Part shown: piece by piece, positions 9,373-18,950 of the stretch
Layout of the letters: the number at the start of each line of letters is the position of its first letter
Position numbering within the stretch: the stretch's first letter is position 1
Program-made: the position numbers and the translations under genes
Source: Micrasema longulum
Lineage: Eukaryota > Arthropoda > Insecta > Trichoptera > Brachycentridae
Length of the DNA: 64,000 bases
Assembly: GCA_022494885.1 (NCBI GenBank)
Contig: JAGVSM010001430.1
Span: 248,001 to 312,000 of the forward strand
Reading direction: 5' to 3'
The notes under the pieces: model-generated
Database searches by the model: none
What the model saw: only the letters and a program-made list of their open reading frames with translations
Told to the model about the DNA's origin: nothing

Positions 9373-10247
9373 ATTTACTTTAATAAAAGCCGATTTTTGG
9401 CACTAAACTGAACTAAATTAGATGACACTAATTTGAATAACTATATGAGTATATCCCAAGTACTTGAAGATATTTAAAAGCATTTGGTGCATTGTGTAAG
9501 ATGTTTTTATATGATCATCACAACCGACATTCTTACGAGTACTATGGCGATTTATAGTGAAAATTAACTCATACGCCCACCATCGCGGATTATGGAACGA
9601 ATTCCATCAAAGAGAATTAAATTATCGAACCCATTATTACAAGGAAGCGTTTTGTTAATTGCTTTTCATAATCCACTTGATTGATAATACACGTCTTGGA
9701 AATAGCTAAGCTTTGCTTTATTATTTGGTAATAATTAGATCAAGCCACACATGGATTAAGCCATTTATCAGAAATAAGCGTAGGACGAAATTGATGTGAC
9801 TTTACATACGCATAAAACGTAATTCGTTTTTCAATGTGTTCAGAGGTATTGCATTTACAATCTCTAACATGAGTTCCATTAGTTAGCCAAACAAAAAAAT
9901 CTAATGAAGACATTATAGGACCGCTCAAGGATGCAATTATCTTTCATTATAAACTTCGGATGGATTTTTGTAAGCGCTCCCACAGTTAATAGAGTTAACA
10001 TTAAAGAAACAAATTACTATTAACTGTGTAATCAAATAAGATGTAAAAAGCATTGAGAAAACAAACATATTAACAAGTTGCGTAAAACAAGTTACATAAA
10101 AGTAATGATAATTTGTTAAATAAATTAGAACAGTCCATCATATCAAAAAATTACAGCACTTTTTAATAAAATAATACTATGATATTAACATTATAGTATT
10201 GCATAATTATTTTCTTAAAAGTTTTAGTAAATTGAAGTTGTTTCATA
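9373..10247. other. No recognised feature; one minus-strand open frame
   Basis: The minus strand at 9740-9928 has a 62-codon frame with balanced composition (N-G-T-H, C-K-C-N-T-S motifs). I recognise no family and found no convincing acceptor/donor pair in phase, so it is not called as an exon. Confidence 0.35.
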
Positions 10248-10350
10248 CAATAAAATAAATAAAACAAATTTGTTTTTAACCACTAATTTTTATTTTTCTC
10301 CGACCAGTTTCAAAGCAAACTAGCTTCTTTGTCAAGGTTTACGTAACTAA
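10248..10350 (-). mobile_element. PLE 3' terminal block
   Basis: Downstream of the GIY-YIG coding region on the minus strand: TTGACAAAGAAGCTAGTTTG, AACTGGTCGGAG, ATTAGTGGTTAAAAACAAAT, TTGTTTTATTTATTTTATTG. It is the reference for the solo terminal fragments at 7977, 14855, 17966, 20096, 32318 and 49900. Confidence 0.7.
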
Positions 10351-10434
10351 TGAATTGATTCCCTTTTTATTTTATTTCTATCGTGTTCACTAAATACTAC
10401 ACGTGGACCCAAAAAATCAAGTGTTTTTTTTTTC

Positions 10435-10943
10435 TTACACGGGTGGTAATATGATATTATTATTTTCGAAGTAAGACAGGAGAGTATTAAAAGAAATATT
10501 GTTTATTTGGTTATTAATTATTATTTTCTTATTATGAATCGCTTTTTTAATTTTTAAGATTTCTAAGTTGTCTAAATTAAATATTTTATTTTCAACATTA
10601 AGTACTTTTAATCCAGTGTCTTTATTGAAGTTATGATTATTTTCTATCAGATGATTTGTGAATTCAGAAAAATAATTATTATTTAAGCATTTAAGTGTTC
10701 TCTTACTCTAATATTAAAGTTTCTTTTAGTTTTTCTAATGTAGATTGAATCGCAATCATTACAATTTAATTGGTATATTCCAGATTTATTATATTTATGG
10801 ACTTTGTCTTTGTGATTTTTTAACAATGTTCCAATATTATTAGTTGTGTAGAAAGCCAGTTTAATGTTTGATGGTAGGGAATTTGATAATTGTTTTGAAA
10901 AAATGTCATTTATAAAAAAAATCCGCCTCCATTTTTTAAGTGT
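10435..10943 (-). pseudogene. Penelope-like element, GIY-YIG endonuclease C-terminus
   Basis: The minus strand encodes a lead-in I-N-D-I-F-S-K, then SGIYQLNCNDCDSIYI, R-K-T-K-R, and R-V-R-E-H. This is the GIY-YIG nuclease signature of Penelope-like retroelements: GIY, a C-x2-C pair, YI, then R and E-H. The usual YIG glycine is Arg here. After REHLNA there is a stop and a frameshift (about 10683-10700). The next frame then stays open for roughly 80 codons (FSEFTNHLIE, LKVLNVENKI, LEILKIKKAI) to the stop at 10435. The reverse transcriptase domain expected upstream is absent; sequence above 10950 jumps straight to a PLE terminal block. The copy is 5'-truncated and inactive, but the family identity is firm. 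Confidence 0.85.
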
Positions 10944-10954
10944 TTTATTTTTAT

Positions 10955-11030
10955 TTATTTTTTATTTATTATATTCTAATGAATAACCACAAAGTTAGTA
11001 TTTTATATATAAACTTTATATAAAGTTGTT
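10955..11030 (-). mobile_element. PLE terminal block upstream of the truncated body
   Basis: GAATAACCACAAAGTTAGTA and TATAAACTTTAT match the outer block seen at 7977 and 18050. A partial terminal repeat directly before a 5'-truncated body is a typical PLE copy structure. Confidence 0.55.
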
Positions 11031-11860
11031 TCATTCAAATAATTATGGGTATCTTTGTCAATTTTTTACTTGTCCAGCAGTGCAGATTATATTTATTAAT
11101 GAATTTTACACACTACGCAAACAAAACGTCGAGATCAATATAATGTTGAGTTTTAATCATAGTCACATACAAAATCACCCATATTGAAATGGTTTGTTTT
11201 TTGATAATTATTTTTTTTTTATTTACTTTTTTGTGCACAATGTAAATTGTACATTGGTGAGCTTATTGCTAAATAGTAATTTCTTCTAACGCACCAATAA
11301 AAATAAAACTTTATTTCCATAATAAAAGATATTCGCTTTTAAAAAATCCAAAGATATGCTGTTACTCAATGGGAAAAATGAATAAAGAGGGAAAAGGAAA
11401 GGAGGAAAGATTAAGGAAGAGAAAGGAGATGTTTCTTCAGACGTGATTTAATAAAGATACTAAAGTAACATTTTTGATAGTGGACGGGAGATGTTTCTAC
11501 AGTCGAGTCACATAGACTCTATTTATTTTTGTTTGTTTTTCATTAATATTATCTACTAAACATTCAAATAACAGAATATATCACTTACAAAAATAGTGCT
11601 TTAAAAATGTTCAAAATTTGTTCATATTATAATTAACATTGGAAAAACATAAATCATCGAAACTTAATAAAAAATATACATTTTTTTAACGTCCTTAAGG
11701 GCATCCGATTTCAGATAAACCTTTTATCATTCGTGTTATTTTTGTTTTTATCTTGTATAAGTTAAAAGTCGGTTAATAAAACGAAAGTAGAGTGGTTGAA
11801 GTGAGAATGAGAATAGCTGCATAATCCATGGTATTGTTATTCCCATAAAAAGTGACTTAC
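11031..11860. other. No gene recognised; purine-rich stretch
   Basis: About 11376-11430 is almost pure purine on the plus strand. GGAGATGTTTCTTCAG (11426) and GGAGATGTTTCTACAG (11487) are a short direct repeat about 60 bp apart. Nothing else is supported. Confidence 0.4.
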
Positions 11861-11929
11861 AATGGAGCCCTCCGCGAGGATGATGTATAACACAAGAGTA
11901 AACAAGGTTGGCAAATAGATAGGGAACAT
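11861..11929 (-). CDS. Candidate first coding exon with signal peptide (weak)
   Basis: On the minus strand an ATG at 11929-11927 in fair context (AAAACATG) opens 23 codons reading MFPIYLPTLFTLVLYIILAE-G-S-I, followed exactly at a codon boundary by the consensus donor GTAAGT (11860-11855). The peptide is a convincing hydrophobic signal sequence ending in small residues, and the exon length of 69 bp gives phase 0. Read through the donor, the frame stops after a few codons. I found no matching next exon below 11.8 kb and recognise no family. A chance hydrophobic run beside a chance donor is quite possible in AT-rich DNA. A second GTAAGT lies at about 11961 in the same direction. Confidence 0.25.
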
Positions 11930-11961
11930 GTTTTGCTAACATAATAATACGCTGACTTACT

Positions 11962-12345
11962 TGGAGCTTCGGTATGTAGGAACCGTGCATATCAAGTATC
12001 TACTACCTACATTATAATTGTATTTATACATGAAAAAAATACCTTAAATATTCGAAACTATTTACATCAACCATTTAAGGTCGAACCTAAAGATATGAGA
12101 ATGTCGAAACGCACTAATTTTCAGTTCGATAATATAAATTTCAATCATTACGAAATATTGTTTTCACTGTTTTGGGTAAAACCTATTGTATTATAAAATG
12201 GAATGAACACTGTTTATTCCATTTTATTACTCAAAATAATATTCCGGTTCTTCTTATTTTAGTGTAATGTTTTATAAAAAATATTGTAATTTTGACATTT
12301 TCAATATTTGTGAAAAAATAAGTCTGAAAGGTACATAAAATACCT
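11962..12345. other. AT-rich, nothing recognised
   Basis: No supported feature. Confidence 0.45.
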
Positions 12346-12890
12346 GAGAGTTACTATTTACTGTCAACTTAAATAGACTAATTGAAGTAATTATTAATAA
12401 ACTGAGATATATAACCTATGTGTCTAAACCGTTAAGTATCAATGCTCAGATAAATACTTTTAAAATGGTATATTTTGCATTTATACAGTCATTGCTTTCA
12501 TATGTGATAATTGGATGTAGGGAAGATTTTAACAACAATTTTAAACCAGTAGAAAATATTTTAACATTTATCTTCCAAATAAAGCTTCACAAAAATTGCA
12601 CTTTTCACTCTTTTCAATTGTTCCGAGAAGCTAAACTTTTAGAAATAAGACAGACAAACTATCGTTTTCAATGTTTAAAATGCATATTTATGAATCGAAA
12701 TTTATTTACTAGTCATTCAAATAGATCAAGTAGTCTAAGAAGGAATGATGTGCTAGAAATACCACATTGTTAAACGAGGCTACCAATGAGACTTGTATTT
12801 TTTATGGCCCAAATTTTTTTTTCCCTTTTATACTGATAATATTTCGTTAAAGTCAAAATTTCAAAATTTTCCTTCTTTCTGAAAACATGC
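12346..12890 (+). pseudogene. LINE reverse transcriptase C-terminal fragment
   Basis: An open frame from about 12346 to the stop at 12771 reads INKLRYITYVSKPLS, then Y-F-A-F-I-Q-S-L-L-S-Y-V-I-I-G-C, the helix after the reverse transcriptase core in jockey/CR1-like LINEs. R-S-S-S-L-R-R near the end matches the C-terminal basic block. After the stop the frame resumes in another phase with FYGPNFFFPF, the degenerate form of the conserved Y-G-P-x-x-Y-N-x-L-P motif. The element is 5'-truncated and degenerate. It is of a different subfamily from the fragment at 1006-1863. Confidence 0.75.
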
Positions 12891-13275
12891 ACTACCCTAG
12901 ATTCAAACTAAAGATATCAACTCTTTTTCCCTATGATATATTTTGTTGCCGTTTAATAATAAAGAACATTTTAATGTTTTTATTTTTATTTTCTTTAATT
13001 ACTCAAAAATAAAAAAATACTACCTCATCTTTTATAGAAAACATTTTTTTATTTTACAAAAAATTCATATTTTGATTTCTTATAGGAGCAAAAAGTAAAT
13101 GAACATTTCTGGTATGCCCACAAACAGGCCATGCCTTTGTAGGATATTTTGTTCACTATTCTTACTATTAAAATGTTTTTTTTTATATTTATTTTTCTTA
13201 AAATGCTCTGTTTTACCTCTTGTGTTTATTGTACAAAAAACAAAAAAAAATAAAAATATTTATATAAAATACTAG
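12891..13275. other. AT-rich, nothing recognised
   Basis: T- and A-runs only. Confidence 0.5.
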
Positions 13276-13392
13276 AGCTGTGCTACTCTGCGCGGCGCGA
13301 CGCGGTAGAGTTGCCTCCGTAAGAATATTTTGTCGCGAAGCGCAGTGTTATGGACGCCAGAGCGGTATAGAGGGCTACACGTCCGCATTCGA
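13276..13392 (+). repeat. CpG-rich inverted repeat, left copy
   Basis: A block exceptional for this window: GCGCGGCGCGACGCGG, GAGTTGCCTCCG, AATATTTTGTCGCGAAG, GAGCGGTATAG and CTACACGTCCGCAT. It pairs as an inverted repeat with 14511-14618 at about 90% identity by eye over 105 bp. The 1.1 kb between contains a LINE fragment. No coding is called; long open frames through it are a by-product of its GC content. Confidence 0.75.
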
Positions 13393-13744
13393 CATAATTA
13401 TTTATTCTTTTCAGCATGTTTTATCCAAAAAAAATGCGTTATCCTGTACCATCTTCAATAATTAAAACTTTTCTTTCGACACCCTGGAGTAGGTAAGTAT
13501 AACATCTCTCGAGATCTATTTAAAGATGTAGTTTTGTCTGTGTCCAGGCGGATGAAGATCACAGTTTTAAGTCTGAATCAGATCTTTTTATAAACCTATT
13601 TATATTTGTGAATTAAGTTGGAATTTCTATTTTTTTTAAGCCAATCAACAGGCTTAAGTAAGCCCTAATATATTGGCATTTATGAGTTATACTGAAGCTT
13701 AACATTCTTAAAATCTACTTAAATTAACAAAGTGTAAAATTGAC
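13393..13744. other. No recognised feature
   Basis: AT-rich sequence inside the CpG-rich inverted pair. Confidence 0.45.
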
Positions 13745-14320
13745 AAAAGGTATGTATATGGCATAATCTAGGCAAAAATGGCAAGTATGACATCGCGAGT
13801 CAGGAGAGACAACACCGCTTGCTTCTTGAATGCCTGCTCTTGCTGTAGGAACACATCGACAGTACGGTTTAGTGAGATTTCGTTCACTGTTTCGAGGATC
13901 TTTGGCAGAGGGGAAAAGAATCCGATGTTAGTTTTATAATTTTCAACAGCAAAAACAGGATTGGTACGCAAGTTAAGGCGAGGTATATTAAGGTTTATCG
14001 AAGCCAGGATATCATGGGCATCAATACAGTTAGATATTAATTTGTGCAAGAAAATCAAACCAGCAAAAATCTTCTGAATTCTAAACTAAAAATTTGAAAG
14101 TACTCTAGACGATCAAAATAGTTGATTATGAAAGTATTTGATCCGATTCTAAACATTAACGATTTTAAGAATTTACGTTTTACTGATTCAATCCGATTTA
14201 TATGAATATTAAAATAAGGAGACCATATAATAGAATTAAATTCAAGCAAACAACGAACAAAATATTTACAAGGTAACTTAAATTTACTTACTAGTATAAT
14301 ACAATAAAATATATACACCC
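13745..14320 (-). pseudogene. Jockey-like LINE C-terminal fragment, frameshifted
   Basis: Two overlapping minus-strand frames make up one protein. The upstream frame has CKYFVRCLLEFNSIIWSPYF, I-E-S-V-K-R-K-F-L-K and the L-E-F-R-R block. After a frameshift near 14056 the second has FLHKLISNCIDAHDILASIN, L-N-L-R-T and R-D-V. The order and spacing match the fragment at 1006-1863 (NSTIWSPYY, ERIQNKFLRY, R-R-T-I-N-D). The element is 5'-truncated and shifted, so inactive. It lies between the two CpG-rich inverted repeats. Confidence 0.8.
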
Positions 14321-14418
14321 AACTTTCATTTATCTTTTAGTCTACACAACGTACAAATTATTTATCCCTATTATACCTAATTTACAAAAAACATTTTGCT
14401 AGAAAAGTGGAGTTTGGC

Positions 14419-14490
14419 TATGTTGTATGTACTTAGGCCATACAGAATTTAAGTTTTTTATTTTACGCGCGTCGGGAAGACAACTTTTGT
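14419..14490 (+). repeat. Dispersed repeat X, copy 2
   Basis: TATGTACTTAGGCCATAC and GCGCGTCGGGAAGACAAC match 4715-4791. A rough inverted counterpart GTCTTCCCGTCGAGAG lies at 14679-14694, which suggests repeat X plus the CpG-rich block are parts of one roughly 300 bp element. Confidence 0.55.
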
Positions 14491-14510
14491 TTAAAATAAT
14501 AAATGTTAAC

Positions 14511-14618
14511 GTCAAATGCGGACGTGTAGCGCACTATACCGCTCTGACGTCCGTGGCACTGCACTTCGCGACAAAATATTCTTCCGGAGGCAACTCTGCC
14601 GCGTCGCGCAGCGCAGTT
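14511..14618 (-). repeat. CpG-rich inverted repeat, right copy
   Basis: Inverted partner of 13276-13392. On the minus strand: CTGCGCTGCGCGACGCGG, GAGTTGCCTCCGGAAG, AATATTTTGTCGCGAAG, GAGCGGTATAG, CTACACGTCCGCAT. The open frames of 60-123 codons around it are repeat artefacts. Confidence 0.75.
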
Positions 14619-14754
14619 TTATATATATTTTTTTTATTACATTTTTTGTTGTTTTGTTTACGGTTTTGTGGTGTACTCGTCTTCCCGTCGAGAGAAAAGT
14701 CGGCAAATGGTTGTATGTATACCTTTAAATGGAATATAAAATTAATTTATAACA

Positions 14755-14995
14755 GTTGTGTTACAATAAAACTAATAATTGAAGCACCAACTTTGTGATT
14801 TTACAGCTTAAAATATTTCTAAATATTAACTTGAAATATTTTTTAATAAAATACGTATTTGAACCACTTTTTTTCTACCGACCGGTTTCAAAACCAATTT
14901 AAAAAAAAAAAAAAATTTCACTTTGTTTATAATCACTAACCATATTTTATTTGTCTACCGGTTTCAAAACACGACTGTTTCCTCTCAAATCATGA
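14755..14995. mobile_element. PLE terminal fragments
   Basis: GAAGCACCAACTTTGTG at 14780, CTACCGACCGGTTTCAAAAC at 14876 and CTACCGGTTTCAAAACAC at 14956 are pieces of PLE terminal blocks, two of them in the orientation of the 10248-10350 block. The body is missing, so these are terminal remnants, probably two overlapping truncated copies. Confidence 0.5.
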
Positions 14996-15469
14996 ATTTA
15001 TGATTTTTACTTGTTATTTTTTGTAAGAAGTAGGTAAATAATATTGGATGTCAATTATTATTTTTTTGGACAGTCAGGTTTTAAAACCAGTGGGAAATAT
15101 AATATAGTTCTGTTGTAATTTTAAACAATCTTAATATTTATTTATATTTTTACAATTGTATTGCTTATGTAGGACCGTTTTTGCGAAAAATAACCCTTAG
15201 GGCGTTTTGCGATTCTGTACTTTTGTATATATTAAAACTTACGTTCTAACTAAGCTAACGTTAAACTTTCTATGTTACTTGAGGGTACGATAAACGAAAG
15301 AAGTGCTAATTCAGATATCTTAACAGTCTGGGACCTTCGATTTTACGGAAGGTTCCATGCAAAGAGTCGGCTACGGTAAAATCACGATCTCAGAAAATAG
15401 GACATGAGTTGAGCCAAAGTTTGACAAGTTTTTCTCTGCCTGAGATGGATTTTTATAAAATATATTATT
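14996..15469. other. No recognised feature
   Basis: AT-rich, no supported feature. Confidence 0.45.
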
Positions 15470-15562
15470 AATCATCATCATAATCAGCATTTTGGTTTTT
15501 TGTAGGACACAGACTTCTGACTCCTCCACTCTTCTTAGTTCTGCGCCGTTCTCATACACCGT
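15470..15562 (-). mobile_element. RTE-type LINE 3' end
   Basis: The minus strand ends AGTCTGTGTCCTACAAAA then ATGCTGATTATGATGATGAT. A GAAGTCTGTGTCC-type block running into an ATG-repeat tail is the usual 3' end of RTE-type LINEs in insects. Upstream coding is not preserved. Confidence 0.45.
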
Positions 15563-15746
15563 CTCCTACCCATTATTTTATTTTTTTATTCTTTTTTTAA
15601 AAATTTTAATATAGTGTATTTACTGAGGTAACTTGAGCCAAGGTCAATTAACAATAAACAAATGTTATTTTACATGCGAAAATATAATTAATGTGCTAAA
15701 TTCTTATAACAGTATCCCACAAATTAAACTTTTACACATAAACAAG

Positions 15747-16080
15747 ATGTTTCAGGGCCAGACAGCGAAACTTCAGAGGAAACTTCCTCATAATAAATTC
15801 TTTTTGAAATCATAACATTTTTTCAGAAAACACATTTTTTTACAGTTATTTTTTTAAATCTGAAAATGGAGTAAATCCTTAATTTCTTGGACTAGCATTG
15901 CTTCCACAAACTCCCCACCCCTTCCCTTTTTAGTCGTTTTTATCTTATAGAAGGGGTACGGGTTTATGAATGGGATGCTAGTCCAAGAAATAAATGATGG
16001 AGTAAAATTTCAAATTATATAAAAAAAAATCCATGTGGAATATTCCTTCGAAATTTTGCTGTCTTGCCCTGAAACACCAT
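15747..16080. mobile_element. Nested inverted-repeat element
   Basis: Outer arms: ATGTTTCAGGGCCAGACAGC (15747) against the inverse of GCTGTCTTGCCCTGAAAC (16058-16075). Inner arms: ATTTCTTGGACTAGCAT at about 15883 and its perfect inverse ATGCTAGTCCAAGAAAT at about 15974-15990. The direct repeat ATGGAGTAAA flanks the inner hairpin (15866-15875 and about 15998-16007), as if the inner hairpin had inserted with a 10 bp duplication into the outer element. No coding. Confidence 0.6.
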
Positions 16081-17093
16081 GTTTTCTATTTTTCTCTATA
16101 AACATATACAAATATTATTATTACGTACAATAAAAACCAGTATTTTTTTTATGGAGCAGGTATTTCAAATTTGGTTTGGATGAATGACGCAATCCGTTTT
16201 ACCTCTACTTTTTTCTAATATTAATTTTGAATGTCCTTTTTTTAAATATTTTTGCTACCTGACGGTACAAATCTGTCCTGGTGTAAAATAACTCATGCAT
16301 CTCTAATTTGACAATTTATTTTATGTAACTAATTAGTGTTGGTTCATATTTGGACATGTCTGAGTAGTTAAGACTATTTTTCAGTAATTAGTTCTAAAAA
16401 AATACTCTTGGATATACGTTTTGCGTAGACCTGTCACGCGGTTGGTTGTGTCAACTCAATATTATAATTATGATAGCTAGTATGTTTTTTTTTCAAATAT
16501 TTTTTTGGTTAAATTATAGTCACGGTTTTATTCGTTTTTAAGCTATGAATACCAGCGTTCAAAAACATACAGGTAAAAACTCTACTAAATCTATGTACAA
16601 GGATCAACGGGTTAATGAACAGTGGAAGTATTTTAAAGATTTTAATTGCGTAATACTCAAAGTCCCTTTGACCGAAAGTGGTGTGGGTTTATATTTGTTT
16701 ATGTTGCCTTTGTGTCAAGGATTCTGTGATTAAATTATTGGTATAAAACGGTGAATTCTTTTTTTTAAATAAAAATTCTTATGCTACTAACATATTTACT
16801 ATTACTGTGTACTAGAATGAGCCACTGATTATTTATTTGTGATCCACTGTACTCAACCTAGAAAACAAAGTAAATTATTTCTCGCTTTTATTATAAAACC
16901 GTTGTTAGTAAATAATCTTTCGTTGTAAAAAAATACAAAGCAATCCTAAAACACAATAAATATGCAACAGTGACTTCAAATTTTTGCTTTCGTGTTTAAA
17001 CCATTACAAAATTACATCCCTCCAAAACACCCTGACCCTTGAAACGCATAATCATTAATACCCGCATATAGGTAGGTACATATTATTTTTATA
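16081..17093. other. No recognised feature
   Basis: A 62-codon plus-strand frame at 16545-16733 has no recognisable domain or splice context. The remainder is AT-rich. Confidence 0.4.
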
Positions 17094-17140
17094 TTTTTTA
17101 TTTTATTTCATTGGAAAGCCAACCAATTTATATCAATAAT
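17094..17140 (-). repeat. Possible LINE 3' tail
   Basis: TTTATTTTATTTCATTGG then AAAGCCAACC resembles 22640-22690 (TTTATTTGGAAAGCCAA), both like a LINE tail read in antisense. Weak. Confidence 0.3.
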
Positions 17141-17564
17141 GACAATGTGAATAATTTAACAAAATAAATATATTTCATGATATTACTGTTTGTTTTGTTA
17201 TCAGTATAAATATGATCGATATACTTAGTAAAAACATTTATAGCTATGCACTAATATTATCCTACAATTCATATAAAACTCGGAACGCAAAACGATATTA
17301 ATCCGCCATTCGCCAACACCGTGAAATGTATTGCTGGGCAAGTTTTGGAGAGCTTCTGCTAAATTTGCCATTGTTACTTCTAACCTGACCGTTGAACTTA
17401 TCAACACAAGCAGTGGAACATACCAAACATATTAGTTTAATGTTTCACGCTTCATAACGAAGGTAAACGGAAAGTTATATAAGATACACAAGCAGTAAAA
17501 TTTATCATTTTTTTTCATTTTTAAAAATTTTTAATAATTTATTTAAGATATGGCATGGATTTAA
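17141..17564. other. No recognised feature
   Basis: The minus-strand 60-codon frame at 17225-17407 is open but matches nothing I know and has no clear splice sites. Confidence 0.4.
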
Positions 17565-17770
17565 TCATGCCATGTGTTTTTTGATCTTCCGCATTTTCTG
17601 CATTCAACGAAATTTGCATCGTAAATGGGTTAAGCCGTTTTTTTGTTGTTTATTCGTTCTGCATGCCCAAACCAAACTGCAGAACTCCTCTCTTGATTGT
17701 GTCGATAATGTGGATCTCGAGATTTGTGGACAGAGTTTTACTGCACATTCACCTAAAGTATGACATTTTT
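17565..17770 (-). pseudogene. LINE C-terminal fragment, strongly degenerate
   Basis: At the nucleotide level the minus strand aligns with 21645-21860: AGGAGTTCTGCAGTTTGG matches AATGAGTTCTGCGTTGG, and both then run into a GGCTTAACC/GGCTAAAAG block. The protein signature V-L-x-W-F-x-H-V-E is lost here through frameshifts. The remnant is too decayed to assign to a clade. Confidence 0.55.
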
Positions 17771-17965
17771 ACAGAAAGTTTAAAACTACCAGCCTACGTT
17801 GAATGCTAGAACTAAGTAAATTTCAGACGTGTGAAAATTACAAAGAAGACATTACGTAAGAAAAATACGTTAGTTGTTTTGTTTTTTATTGTTGTTTATT
17901 CCTAAAATTTAAAAACTACTCACCGTTCCGTTTTCTTATATTCCGCGTAAACTAATTCATTTTAA

Positions 17966-18100
17966 TGAAACAAATAAAATAAATTTGTTTTTAACTACTA
18001 ATTAATTCAATTAGAGGTTAAAAACAAAGTTGTTTTATTTATTTTATTGTAATGAATAACCACAAAGTTAGTGCTTCAAATATAAACTTTATAACATACG
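17966..18100. mobile_element. Palindromic PLE ends
   Basis: AAATAAAATAAATTTGTTTT (17971) is followed by the inverse: AGGTTAAAAACAAAGTTG, TTTTATTTATTTTATT, then GAATAACCACAAAGTTAG and TATAAACTTTAT. Two PLE 3' ends meet tail to tail with almost no spacer, then the outer block follows. Confidence 0.6.
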
Positions 18101-18885
18101 AGTATTTTAAATTGTGACATTTTAAAATTGGTAATTGTTTTTTTTTGTTCAATTTTGTACGACTGTGTTGATTTTCAATAAAAGTTTTTTCATAAAAGTT
18201 TTAACTACTACATTTGTTTTTTTTTTTTTTAATTGATTCAGACTTTTTTTATATTAACTCTTCTCTTACTGTGTCTACATCTTCCCTTTATGGTGCTGTG
18301 TAATCGATACACACGCAAAAATGAGAGATTAGAAAACAAAATATTCACAGTCAATTGCTTCAACTATCTGAAGTTAAAGGAGACAATATTTTAAATTTGA
18401 ATTCTCTAAATATGAAAAAAACATAAGGACCACCTCTTATGGAGCTCGGAGAACTACTGAAGCTATTACTGGCGTCTGGCAGAAATTTAGACAACTTTGC
18501 TATTTGCACAGATAACGCGTGAAATTATTTCACGCGCTCCCCAATGTACCTGCAGCATAAAATGTGAGACGTAAAGAGTGCAATTGAAAATTCGGCACTC
18601 TTTTACTTGGTCGATCGAGTAGATGATTTAAAACAAACGAAATGCTTTTTTTGTCCCAACAAGTAATTAATATTTTATAAACATATATTTGAACCGATAC
18701 ATAAATGTATAACGAAGGAATTATAGAGTAAAGTTATTTTTTTATATTTATTTATCAAAAACATACAAAAATTAAAATACAAATTATTAAGTCCAACTGA
18801 ACTGCATTAATTGCAGTTTGTAGTAGATTTATAGTTAAGTTCTAATAAATAAACATAATCTTATATTTTAAATTATATAAAATTC
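18101..18885. other. No gene recognised; one short palindrome
   Basis: GCGTGAAATTATTTCACGC at about 18518 is a near-perfect dyad. A moderately GC-rich patch at 18430-18620 holds no open frame I can support. A LINE-tail-like T-rich run lies at 18735-18760. Confidence 0.4.
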
Positions 18886-18950
18886 TGTAATGTAATTCAC
18901 CACTATAATAGGGCCTTCTGGCCTGTTGTGGAGCAAAAAAAAAAACAAAA
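18886..18950 (+). mobile_element. SINE family A, 3' tail
   Basis: TAATGTAATTCACCACTATA, then GGCCTTCTGGCCTGTTGTGG and GAGCAAAAAA. It matches the 3' block of the fuller copy at 24745-24930. The head is missing. Confidence 0.6.

Noticed and set aside
9740..9928. 62-codon minus-strand frame as exon 2 of the 11.9 kb candidate gene
   Set aside because: Composition is protein-like, but no acceptor gives the required phase 0 and no donor is convincing.
14427..14798. Overlapping open frames of 64-123 codons on both strands
   Set aside because: They arise from the CpG-rich inverted repeat, where stop codons are rare; no domain and the same DNA recurs inverted at 13276.
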